Positions 5,798-11,962 of a stretch of DNA of 11,962 bases are shown piece by piece. The stretch is taken from NCBI GenBank assembly GCA_036501535.1, contig DASYAE010000247.1, positions 1 to 11,962 of the forward strand, given 5' to 3'. The DNA is from DASYAE01 sp036501535 (GTDB lineage: Bacteria; Actinomycetota; Actinomycetes; Streptomycetales; Catenulisporaceae). The position numbers were made by a program, and so were the translations under genes. Under the pieces are notes generated by a model that searched no databases, was not told the DNA's origin, and saw nothing but the letters and a program-made list of their open reading frames with translations. How positions within the stretch are numbered: position 1 is the stretch's first letter; each line of letters opens with the position of its first letter.

Positions 5798-6844
5798 ATG
5801 AACGAGCCGACCTCGATGGCGCCTGCCCGGCCCGACGGCCCACCGCTCGTGCTAGCTGGGGCCGGCGCCATGGGCCGCGGGCTCGCGGCCCTGCTGTCGG
5901 CGTCCGGCACGGCGACGACCCTGTTCGCCCGGCCGCGCACCGCCCGCGACCTCATCGAGCAGGGTGAGCTCGACTTGGACGGCGTGGCGGCCGGCCGGGT
6001 CCCGGCCGCCGCCGGCCCGGGAGCGCCGGGCGTGCTCGGAGTCATAGCCGATCCGGCCGAGGTCCCCGACCGGTGCGGCATCGTGTTCGCCACCAAGGGG
6101 CCGCAACTGGACGAGTGCGTCGGCATGATCACCGCAGGGCTGGCGCGCGCGGGACGCTCGGCGCGCTGGGTAGCCGGCCTCCAGAACGGCGTTCTCAAGG
6201 ATGACGTGCTCGCCGCCGGATTCGGGGCCGGCGCGGTGCTGCGGACGGTGTCCACGCTCAACGCCCGGGTCGAGTCGGGCCGCTGCGTCGTCGTGTCCGG
6301 GTGGGGGCACACGTACGTCGGGGCGACCGGTGGCGAACCCGGCGACGCGGACCGGTTCGCGGCGGCCCTCGGCGCGGCCGGGGTGCCGGCCACCGCCCTG
6401 CCGGCCGGGCGGGCCGACGCGGCGATCTGGATGAAATGCGTGAACGCGGTCGGTGTGTTCGGGGTGACCGCCTTGAGCCGTCTGCCGACGAACGTGGCGT
6501 TCGCCCGGCCCGAGCTCGTGGACGCGTACCTATCACTCGCAGCTGAGGCCGCCGACGTGGCGCGGGTGAACGGCGTCGTCCCCGCCGACTTCGAGGGCCT
6601 TCCGATGAACAGCCGGCTCTCCGCCGAGCGCGGGGTCGCCGTCGCCGCGATCGTCGGCGACAGCGTGGCGCTCGGGCCGCAGGCCCCGTCGTACTCGTCG
6701 ATGGCCCAGGACGTGATCGCGGGCCGGCCGACCGAGGTGCATCAGGTGTTCGGCGACCTCGTGCACCGCGCGGCCGCAGCGGGGGTACCGGTGCCCCGGA
6801 TGCGGTTCGCGTACGCGCTGATCGCCGGGCAGGCGGTGGCCTGA
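5798..6844 (+). CDS. Ketopantoate reductase-family (ApbA/PanE) dehydrogenase
   Basis: A 348-residue cytoplasmic oxidoreductase of the family that reduces 2-dehydropantoate with NADPH. The nucleotide-binding loop GAGAMG is at residues 21-26. Gln-Asn-Gly (129-131), catalytic-type Lys213 with Asn217 (MKCVNAVG), Glu250, and the C-terminal block PSYSSMAQDVIAGRPTEV (297-314) match the family. The length is slightly above the usual 290-320. ATG 5798 is preceded by AGGA 3 bases upstream; ATG 5783 and 5816 are in frame but less well placed. It is the only plus-strand gene, divergent from the regulator and convergent with module B. Beside catabolic genes rather than panB or panC, it may act on another 2-oxoacid or hydroxyacid; pantothenate synthesis is not shown. 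Confidence 0.87.
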   Translation: MNEPTSMAPARPDGPPLVLAGAGAMGRGLAALLSASGTATTLFARPRTARDLIEQGELDLDGVAAGRVPAAAGPGAPGVLGVIADPAEVPDRCGIVFATKGPQLDECVGMITAGLARAGRSARWVAGLQNGVLKDDVLAAGFGAGAVLRTVSTLNARVESGRCVVVSGWGHTYVGATGGEPGDADRFAAALGAAGVPATALPAGRADAAIWMKCVNAVGVFGVTALSRLPTNVAFARPELVDAYLSLAAEAADVARVNGVVPADFEGLPMNSRLSAERGVAVAAIVGDSVALGPQAPSYSSMAQDVIAGRPTEVHQVFGDLVHRAAAAGVPVPRMRFAYALIAGQAVA

Positions 6845-6857
6845 GCGGCGGGGTGGC

Positions 6858-6867
6858 ACGAGCTCGT
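6858..6867. other. Short palindrome between convergent genes
   Basis: ACGAGCTCGT is a perfect 10-base palindrome in the 39-base gap between the convergent reductase-like and DUF35 genes. It might help end transcription from both sides, but it has no loop and no T-run. Confidence 0.2.
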
Positions 6868-6883
6868 CCTAGGGCCCCGTGAG

Positions 6884-7279
6884 TTACCCGGCGACCGGGC
6901 GAAACAGCAAGCCGGGCAGGACGGGCGGGTCCGGGTCGGGATAGACGACAACCCGCCCACCGGTCTGCACCTGCTCGGGCCCGACCCCGGCCCGCGCCAT
7001 CAGGCGCACGCCGACGTCCAGGTCGACGAGGGCGACTGCGTAGGGCACGAGCGCGGCGAACGCCGCCTCGGCCGGACGGCGATTGACCGTCTTCGCGTAG
7101 ACCGTGCCCGCGCCGTCGACCTCGGTCCACTTGACCTCGGCCGCACCACAATGGATGCAGCGCACGCGCGAGGGAAACTGCACCTGCCCGCATTCACCGC
7201 ACGTCTGCATGAGGATCACGCCCCGGGCCAGGCCGTCGCGGTAGGGGTCAGCGTCCGGGTTGTAGGGCCAGTCACTCAT
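6884..7279 (-). CDS. Zn-ribbon/OB-fold DUF35 protein
   Basis: A 131-residue protein of the family with an N-terminal rubredoxin-like zinc ribbon and a C-terminal OB fold (DUF35). Cys27-x2-Cys30 and Cys41-x2-Cys44 form the zinc site. The OB-fold part begins near residue 55 (GAGTVYAKTVNRRP) and includes VPYAVALVDLDVGVRLM. Such proteins bind and support thiolase-fold partners and acyl-CoA hydratases, as in the Ltp2-ChsH2 aldolase of steroid degradation. The ATG at 7279 overlaps the stop of the thiolase-fold gene by 8 bases, so the two are probably translated in step and form a complex. An in-frame TTG just before it is a less likely start. It is the last gene of module B. Confidence 0.9.
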   Translation of the reverse strand: MSDWPYNPDADPYRDGLARGVILMQTCGECGQVQFPSRVRCIHCGAAEVKWTEVDGAGTVYAKTVNRRPAEAAFAALVPYAVALVDLDVGVRLMARAGVGPEQVQTGGRVVVYPDPDPPVLPGLLFRPVAG

Positions 7280-8444
7280 CAACGGATCCCTTCCGCATGA
7301 TTACGGTGGCCGAGCTAGAGAGGTTGCCGCCCGTGCCGTGCGCCAGCGCCACCTCGGCGTTGGCAACCTGCCGCTCGCCGCACTCGCCGCGCAACTGCCG
7401 GACCGCCTCGATCAGCAGGAAGATGCCGAATCGGCCGGGATGGCAGTAGGACATCCCACCGCCCGACGTGTTGAGCGGGAACGCGCCGCCAGGCCTGATC
7501 CGGCCGCCCTCGACGAACGAGCCGGCCTCGCCGTCACCGCAGAACCCCAGCCCTTCCAGGGTGAGCAGGACAGTGCTCGTGAACGAATCGTAGATCTGGG
7601 TCACGTCGATGTCGGCCGGCGACAGTCCGGCCATACGGAACGCAGCGGCACCGGATACCCGGGAGCCGGTGCGGATCAGATCGTCCGATACCGACACCAC
7701 GCCGTGACTGATCGCCGTGCCGAACCCCAGCACGGCCACGGGTTCGGTGCGCAGGTTGCGCGCCCGTTCGTGCGAGGTAAGCACGACGGCGCCTCCCCCG
7801 TCGGTGATCAGGCAGCAGTCACCGGTGTGGAGCGGGTCGCAGATGAGCGGCGTCGCCAGCACGTCCTCGATGGTGAGCGGCCGCCCGTAGCGGAAAGCCT
7901 TGGGGTTCATCGCCGCCCAGTGCCGCGAGGCGACCGCGACCTCGGCGAGCTGCTGCGAGGTCACCCCGAATTCCCACATGTAACGGTCGGTGGCAAGAGC
8001 GTACGGCCCGATGTCGGGCGACAGCAGCCCAGTGGGACGTTCATAGGTGTCGCGGAAGATGTAGGTCGGGTCGGGCCGCGGGGGCTGGGCGATGTGCCGG
8101 TCCTGCCGGGGCGTGTTCGCGTAGGTGATGACGGCCGTCGTGCAGAGGCCGGCGGCGATCGCCGCGTCGGCCGTCGCGACCTGGAACTCGAACGAACTGC
8201 CGCCGACGTCGGTGCTGTCCAGGTAGCGCGGGCGGATGCCGAGATAGTCGGCGAGTTCGAGGGCGGGCGACCAGCTCGGCATGCCGGCGGTGAACAGCCC
8301 GTCCACGTCGGCGAGTGTCAGTCCCGCCTCGCCGAGCGCGTCGAGCGTCGCCGAGGCCATCATCCGCAACGGGGTCTGCCCGGTCACGGTGCCGAGTTCG
8401 GACTCGGCCACGCCGACGAAGCTGCTCACCGGTCGGTAGGTCAT
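7272..8444 (-). CDS. Thiolase-fold protein lacking the catalytic cysteines, probable Ltp2-type aldolase
   Basis: A 390-residue thiolase-superfamily protein of the SCP-x/lipid-transfer branch. The usual nucleophile Cys is replaced: the loop reads VGGSSFEFQ with Ser83-Ser84. The C-terminal CxG motif is also absent, reading HGTGG (369-373). The block QIYDSFTSTVLLTLEGLGFC (283-302) and NTSGGGMSYCHPG (325-337) are typical of Ltp-like proteins. Tyr285 and Tyr333 are candidate active-site residues, since the studied Ltp2 retro-aldolase lost both cysteines and uses tyrosines. With the overlapping DUF35 gene this suggests carbon-carbon cleavage of a hydroxyacyl-CoA rather than thiolysis. The ATG at 8444 has GGAGGAG 4 bases upstream; the frame's further upstream extension is shadow. 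Confidence 0.88.
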   Translation of the reverse strand: MTYRPVSSFVGVAESELGTVTGQTPLRMMASATLDALGEAGLTLADVDGLFTAGMPSWSPALELADYLGIRPRYLDSTDVGGSSFEFQVATADAAIAAGLCTTAVITYANTPRQDRHIAQPPRPDPTYIFRDTYERPTGLLSPDIGPYALATDRYMWEFGVTSQQLAEVAVASRHWAAMNPKAFRYGRPLTIEDVLATPLICDPLHTGDCCLITDGGGAVVLTSHERARNLRTEPVAVLGFGTAISHGVVSVSDDLIRTGSRVSGAAAFRMAGLSPADIDVTQIYDSFTSTVLLTLEGLGFCGDGEAGSFVEGGRIRPGGAFPLNTSGGGMSYCHPGRFGIFLLIEAVRQLRGECGERQVANAEVALAHGTGGNLSSSATVIMRKGSVDE

Positions 8445-8448
8445 CTCA

Positions 8449-8455
8449 CTCCTCC
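8449..8455 (-). promoter_or_regulatory. Ribosome binding site of the thiolase-fold gene
   Basis: GGAGGAG on the minus strand, 4 bases before ATG 8444. It selects this start over the upstream frame extension and gives the protein a normal N-terminus. Confidence 0.7.
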
Positions 8456-8475
8456 ACAGCCATGCAAGCGCCGGC

Positions 8476-9624
8476 TCATGACGCCTGTCGTGGTGTCTCG
8501 GCCAGGCTGGCCAGGACTTCAGCGGTATGCTCGCCCAGCGCCGGCGCCCGCCACGGCGATTCGGTGTCAGCCGTCCCGACCGAGACCATCGGTTTCGGCC
8601 GGCGCACCGGACCAAGGTCGGGTGTGTCCGCGGTGAGCACGGTGCGGTTATGGACGACCTGGGGGTCGACCAGGACGTCGGACACGGTGTTCACCGGCGC
8701 GCACGGCACGTCGACCGCCCGCAGCCGGTCGAGCACCTCATCGCGGGGCAGATCGGCGCAGGCCTGGTTGAGGGCCGCGGTTACGTCGGTGTGGCTGCGC
8801 AGCCGCTCGATTCCGGTCGGGTAGCGGGTCGCGAGCCCACGGGCACCAACGGCCGCGCAGAGCGCGTCCCACTGCGCGTCGGTGATCGACGCGCACGCGA
8901 GCCAGCGCCCGTCCGAGCCCCGGATGAAGTGGCCGACGCGCGGCGGACGGCCGGCCAGTTCCGCGTCGACCGGCGCATCGGCGAAGGTGTGGTGCATCAT
9001 CCCCTCGGGCCAGAGGAAGTTCACCGAGGAGTCCAGCATCGACAGCACGATCTCACTGCCCTCACCCGTACGCTCGCGCTGATACAGGGCAGCCAGCACG
9101 CCCTGGACGACGGCCAGCGCGGCGACCTTGTCCGGCAAGAACGTGCGCACGAACTGAGGCGAATCGTTGCCGCCCTGCCCGGCCACCATCGACGACATCG
9201 CCTGGATGATGGGATCGTAGACGCGGTCGGCGGCGCGCGGGCCGTCGTCGCCGTAACCGCGCACCGCGGCGGTGATCAGCCGGGGATTCTCGGTACGCAG
9301 CTTCGCGAAGTTCAGGCCCAGGCGGTTGGCGACGCCCGGACGGAAGTTCTCCATGGCCACGTCGGCGCTCCGGCACAGCCGCATGGCGGCCGTCAGATCG
9401 GCCGGCTTGCTCAGGTCGAGCACCACGGATTTCTTGCCCCGGTTGAGGTTGAAGAAGTACGCGCTCACCTCGCGCCAGTGCGGGGCCGACTTTCGCGACT
9501 CATCGCCGGTCGGACGCTCGACCTTGATCACCTCGGCGCCCATCTCGGCCAGCAGCGTCGCTGCGTACGGCACGGAGATCATCGAGCCGAACTCAACAAC
9601 ACGGATTCCCTGCAGCGGCAGCAT
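8476..9624 (-). CDS. Class III CoA transferase, CaiB/BaiF family
   Basis: A 382-residue CoA transferase that moves CoA between carboxylic acids, here likely activating the pathway acid or recycling CoA from a product. The N-terminus LQGIRVVEFGSMISVPYAATLLAEMGAEVIKVE is the family signature. Next come NRGKKSVVLDL (61-71), NFRPGVANRLGL (93-104) and YDPIIQAMSSM (136-146). Asp165 in LPDKVAAL is the expected catalytic aspartate that forms the mixed anhydride and thioester. The length is within the usual range of about 380-410. The gene lies 62 bases after lipoyl-B and 31 before the thiolase-fold gene, so it shares their transcript. A GGAAGG lies about 10 bases upstream of the ATG. The acid substrate cannot be told from sequence. 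Confidence 0.93.
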   Translation of the reverse strand: MLPLQGIRVVEFGSMISVPYAATLLAEMGAEVIKVERPTGDESRKSAPHWREVSAYFFNLNRGKKSVVLDLSKPADLTAAMRLCRSADVAMENFRPGVANRLGLNFAKLRTENPRLITAAVRGYGDDGPRAADRVYDPIIQAMSSMVAGQGGNDSPQFVRTFLPDKVAALAVVQGVLAALYQRERTGEGSEIVLSMLDSSVNFLWPEGMMHHTFADAPVDAELAGRPPRVGHFIRGSDGRWLACASITDAQWDALCAAVGARGLATRYPTGIERLRSHTDVTAALNQACADLPRDEVLDRLRAVDVPCAPVNTVSDVLVDPQVVHNRTVLTADTPDLGPVRRPKPMVSVGTADTESPWRAPALGEHTAEVLASLAETPRQAS

Positions 9625-9686
9625 TAGCGTGCCCCTTCCGCGACGGCCGTCCGAGCCGGGGCGGTTCGCGAGCTCGTCGGCACCGG

Positions 9687-9938
9687 TCAGTCCTCACCGA
9701 GGACGGTGATCCACCCGAGCAGGTCACCGACGCGTACCTCGGCACCCACCTCCGCAACCGCGGTGAGCACGCCGCCGACCGGAGCGGGCACGTCGAGTAC
9801 TGCCTTGTCGACATCGACCGCGACGAGGGGTTCGCCCGTGGCCACGCTCGCGCCCGAGTCCCGGTACCAGGCCGACACCTCGCCCGACTCGGCGTTGCCG
9901 AGGGCGGGTAGTGCGATCTCGTGCCGTCCGGCCGTCAT
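9687..9938 (-). CDS. Free-standing lipoyl-domain protein (lipoyl-B)
   Basis: An 83-residue protein that is just one lipoyl domain. Lys45 in VDVDKAVLDVPAP is the lysine for lipoylation, in the canonical DKA setting. The second half follows as VGGVLTAVAEVGAEVRVGDLLGWI. As with lipoyl-A, no subunit-binding or acyltransferase domain follows. The two lipoyl proteins share the fold but little sequence beyond it, so they are not recent copies. The ATG overlaps the cyclase-family stop as ATGA. No E1 gene lies in module B, so lipoyl-B may serve the E1 of module A or an enzyme outside the window. Biotin attachment is unlikely because there is no Met-Lys-Met. Confidence 0.85.
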   Translation of the reverse strand: MTAGRHEIALPALGNAESGEVSAWYRDSGASVATGEPLVAVDVDKAVLDVPAPVGGVLTAVAEVGAEVRVGDLLGWITVLGED

Positions 9939-10903
9939 TTGATGGCCAGCGCGTTGGCCGGCGAGCCGCTGCCGCCGACCTTGTTCAGCGGTGCGGCCGC
10001 GAGCAGCCCCTCATAGACACCATCGCGGGCGCAGTCGTCCGCGAGCGCGTCGAGGTCGAACAACTCGCCGATCGCGATGCCGAGCAGCCCGATCAGCCGG
10101 AAGTGCAAGAACGTGCCGGGCGACGTCATGTCGACCGGCAGCATCTCCAGCGCCGGGTTGTCGGAGACGACCGCCGCGACGTGCTGGTCCCATAGCCAGC
10201 GCGCGGTCGACTCGGCGGGCAGCAGGCCCGGGGTCCCGATCTTGGTCACGTCGCCGGCTGCATACTGCCGACCCTCGTCGTCGGCCGAGGCGTACCAGGT
10301 CAGCCAGCCGAACCGGATGAGCAGGATGTCGCCAACCTCGAGCGCGACGCCCTGGGCCGACAGGCAGCGCTCCAGCTCGCCGGCGTCGACGCCGGCGGCT
10401 TTGGTCTGGTCGAACGGCCGCCCGATCGATTCGCGGTAGCGGGCCACGTCGGCCAGGACGAACCGGCCGGTGATCCCGCGCCGGGCCCAGTTGTCGATGC
10501 CGTTGCGGCTGCCCGGGCGCCCGGTAATGTCCTCGGGACGGCAGCCGTTGTAGAAGCCGAACTCGGGATGCCCGACATGGCACAGCGAATCCCACTGGCT
10601 TGAGCGCTGCGGGAAGAAGTCGTCGTAGACGTCGTCGGTCGACACAGCGTCCCGGCCGATCGTGTGCCTGAGCGCGCGGCGCCCGGACAGCGGCGGGTCA
10701 GGCTGCTCGAGGTCGAGGTTGAGTGAGAACACCCGGCCCGTCCGGACGAGCCGGGCCGCGGCGAGCACCCGCTCCGGGGTGAGCAGGTTGATGGTGCCGA
10801 CCTGGTCATCCGCGCCGAATACTCCCCATGACGAGCCGGGGGGCGCGCCTGCGACCGCGGGCAGGTCCCGATAGGCCGGCAGGTCATCGAGCTGACGGGT
10901 CAC
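9935..10903 (-). CDS. Cyclase-family metal-dependent hydrolase (kynurenine formamidase-like fold)
   Basis: A 322-residue protein of the large cyclase family (PF04199), which includes kynurenine formamidase and isatin hydrolase. Members hydrolyse amides, lactams or lactones with a bound metal. The usual HxGTHxDxPxH motif appears in the variant form SSQWDSLCHVGH (101-112), found in a longer subgroup of the family. Other marks are WGVFGADDQVGTINLLTP (26-43), FGWLTWY (198-204), SDNPALE (247-253) and FLHFRLIGLLGIAIGE (265-280), where His267 may be a further ligand. GTG 10903 is the start: it overlaps the SDR-B stop as GTGA and has GGAGGAG 5 bases upstream. In this operon it may open a ring or hydrolyse an ester; the substrate is unknown. 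Confidence 0.85.
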   Translation of the reverse strand: MTRQLDDLPAYRDLPAVAGAPPGSSWGVFGADDQVGTINLLTPERVLAAARLVRTGRVFSLNLDLEQPDPPLSGRRALRHTIGRDAVSTDDVYDDFFPQRSSQWDSLCHVGHPEFGFYNGCRPEDITGRPGSRNGIDNWARRGITGRFVLADVARYRESIGRPFDQTKAAGVDAGELERCLSAQGVALEVGDILLIRFGWLTWYASADDEGRQYAAGDVTKIGTPGLLPAESTARWLWDQHVAAVVSDNPALEMLPVDMTSPGTFLHFRLIGLLGIAIGELFDLDALADDCARDGVYEGLLAAAPLNKVGGSGSPANALAIK

Positions 10904-11763
10904 GTCGTCTCCTCCGCGGTGCTGGTGGTGGACGGCGACAGCACGCCGCCATGGGTTGCGTTCAGGGCCAGGTTGCCGCCGTCGACAGGCAGCACGATGC
11001 CGCTGATCATCGCCGCGCCGGGCGACGCGAGGAAAAGTGCCGCCCCGATGATCTCGTCGGCTTCCCCCATCCGGCCCATCGGGATTCCGCTGATCACCTG
11101 CGCGATGGCGGCCCGCCCGGCCGGATCGGACTGGGCCTGCTGCCAGCCGCGGGTGCGGAAATGGCACGGCGCGATCGAGTTGACGCGTATGCCGTAGCGG
11201 GCCCACTCGACCGCGAGTTCCCGGGTGAGCTGGATGACGCCGCTCTTGCTGACGTCGTACGCCATCGCGCCGCCGCCGAGCGATGTGATGCCGCCGATCG
11301 AGCTGATGTTGACGATGCTGCCGCCCTGCCCGGCGGTGATCATCAAGCGGCCAGCGGCCTGCGCGCACAGGTAGCTGCCGGTCAGGTTGACGGCCAGCGT
11401 CGCCTGCCAGTCCCGGAACGAATAGGTTTCTGGGGCCCCGGACGAGATCAGCGCGCCCGCGTTGTTCACCAGGACGTCCACGCCGCCGAACCGATCGGCC
11501 GCAAGCGCGAACAACGTCTCCACGTCATCCATCGAGGTGACGTCGGTGCGGCAGAAGGCAATCTCGCCGGTGATGCCGCCGAGTTCCCGGGCGGTCTCGG
11601 CCAGGCCGTCCGCGTTGAGGTCCGCGACGAGGACCCGGGCGCCCGCCCGGGCGAAGCCGGTTGCCATCGCCTTGCCGAGTCCCTCGGCGGCACCCGTCAC
11701 GATCACCCGCTTGCCGGCGCAGCCGAACAGCCCGGCCACGTAAGCCTGTTGATCTGCGCTCAT
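10900..11763 (-). CDS. Short-chain dehydrogenase/reductase (SDR-B)
   Basis: A 287-residue classical SDR. TGAAEGLG is at residues 23-30, Asp48 suggests NAD, NNAG is at 100-103, and Ser155, Tyr169 and Lys173 form the active site. It shares with SDR-A the same Ser-Tyr spacing of 14, the block ELAVEWARxGxRVN followed by APC, the IPMGR segment and the tail PVDGGNLAxNA. That makes the two paralogues placed near the head of the two modules. An extra low-complexity tail rich in Ser and Thr (SPSTTSTAEETT) ends the protein. The ATG at 11763 follows the stop of the upstream gene by 16 bases, so it belongs to the same transcript. It probably oxidises a hydroxy intermediate before cleavage; the substrate is unknown. 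Confidence 0.92.
   Translation of the reverse strand: MSADQQAYVAGLFGCAGKRVIVTGAAEGLGKAMATGFARAGARVLVADLNADGLAETARELGGITGEIAFCRTDVTSMDDVETLFALAADRFGGVDVLVNNAGALISSGAPETYSFRDWQATLAVNLTGSYLCAQAAGRLMITAGQGGSIVNISSIGGITSLGGGAMAYDVSKSGVIQLTRELAVEWARYGIRVNSIAPCHFRTRGWQQAQSDPAGRAAIAQVISGIPMGRMGEADEIIGAALFLASPGAAMISGIVLPVDGGNLALNATHGGVLSPSTTSTAEETT
10909..10915 (-). promoter_or_regulatory. Ribosome binding site of the cyclase-family gene
   Basis: GGAGGAG on the minus strand, 5 bases before GTG 10903. It supports the GTG start and lies inside the end of SDR-B, as expected for coupled genes. Confidence 0.7.
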
Positions 11764-11779
11764 CGCGTTTGGTTCCCCG

Positions 11780-11962
11780 CTACCTTCTCGACCCGGTTCC
11801 GGCGATCTTGGTCGCGGCGGCGGCCACTCCGGCCGAATCCGGCAGGTACATCGCGGCCATCGCCGCGCTCGCGTCCATGCCCATCGCCGGGACGGGCGGT
11901 GGCGTAACGGTGACAGGCGCCGCGAGCAGCCGGTCCCACGCCGCCGTCGTTACGCGGGCACA
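11780..11962 (-). CDS. C-terminal end of an unrecognised protein (runs off right edge)
   Basis: The last 60 codons of a gene that begins outside the window, ending with TAG at 11782-11780. The frame is open from the edge and has the G/C-rich third positions of neighbouring genes. The visible part reads ARVTTAAWDRLLAAPV, a proline-rich link, then MGMDASAAMAAMYLPDSAG and an Ala-rich, basic end. I do not recognise the family. It stops 16 bases before SDR-B on the same strand, so it is probably an earlier gene of the module B operon. Confidence 0.6.
   Translation of the reverse strand, partial: CARVTTAAWDRLLAAPVTVTPPPVPAMGMDASAAMAAMYLPDSAGVAAAATKIAGTGSRR

Noticed and set aside
6845..6883. Possible bidirectional terminator between convergent genes
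   Set aside because: Only a 10-base palindrome without loop or T-run; too weak to call a terminator.
7338..9627. Plus-strand open frames of 432 and 366 codons
   Set aside because: Antisense to the thiolase-fold and CoA transferase genes, which have full family signatures.
10828..11907. Plus-strand open frame of 359 codons
   Set aside because: Antisense to SDR-B and the start of the cyclase-family gene; composition is that of a shadow frame.

Overview
The window is very GC-rich, with strong G/C preference at third codon positions, GTG as well as ATG starts, and GGAGG-type ribosome sites. That fits a high-GC actinomycete; the genus cannot be read from the sequence. The gene content is catabolic and CoA-linked: a 2-oxoacid dehydrogenase E1, free-standing lipoyl domains, short-chain dehydrogenases (SDRs), a class III CoA transferase and a thiolase-fold/DUF35 pair. 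No rRNA, tRNA, transposase, integrase or CRISPR array was seen. All genes but one are on the minus strand, so they are described right to left.

Module B (11962 to 6884, minus): the 3' end of an unrecognised gene, SDR-B, a cyclase-family metal hydrolase, a free-standing lipoyl domain, a CaiB/BaiF CoA transferase, a thiolase-fold protein without the thiolase cysteines, and a zinc-ribbon/OB-fold DUF35 protein. Several neighbours overlap by 4 to 8 bases, so this is one transcription unit. The thiolase-like/DUF35 pair resembles the Ltp2-type retro-aldolases of steroid side-chain degradation more than a true thiolase.

Centre (6844 to 4827): a ketopantoate reductase-family gene is the only plus-strand gene. 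It is divergent from a GntR/FCD-family regulator. The 140-base gap between them holds a near-perfect 16-base dyad that could be an operator. Downstream of the regulator gene lies an array of 21-base tandem repeats that collapses locally into 7-base repeats (4632 to 4816).

Module A (about 4590 to 531, minus): a candidate promoter, then what looks like the frameshifted N-terminal remnant of a fumarylacetoacetate hydrolase-family gene, then SDR-A, a free-standing lipoyl domain, E1 alpha, E1 beta and SDR-C, all overlapping or closely spaced. No E2 acyltransferase core and no E3 dihydrolipoamide dehydrogenase lies in the window. The left edge holds the 5' part of a LysE/RhtB-type exporter gene.

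Working model (inference): a carboxylic acid substrate is activated by CoA transfer, oxidised by SDRs, possibly ring-opened by the cyclase-family hydrolase and cleaved by the aldolase-like pair. A 2-oxoacid product is then oxidatively decarboxylated by E1 onto a free lipoyl protein. The parallel layout of the modules, each with a related SDR and its own lipoyl protein, is the most distinctive feature of the window.
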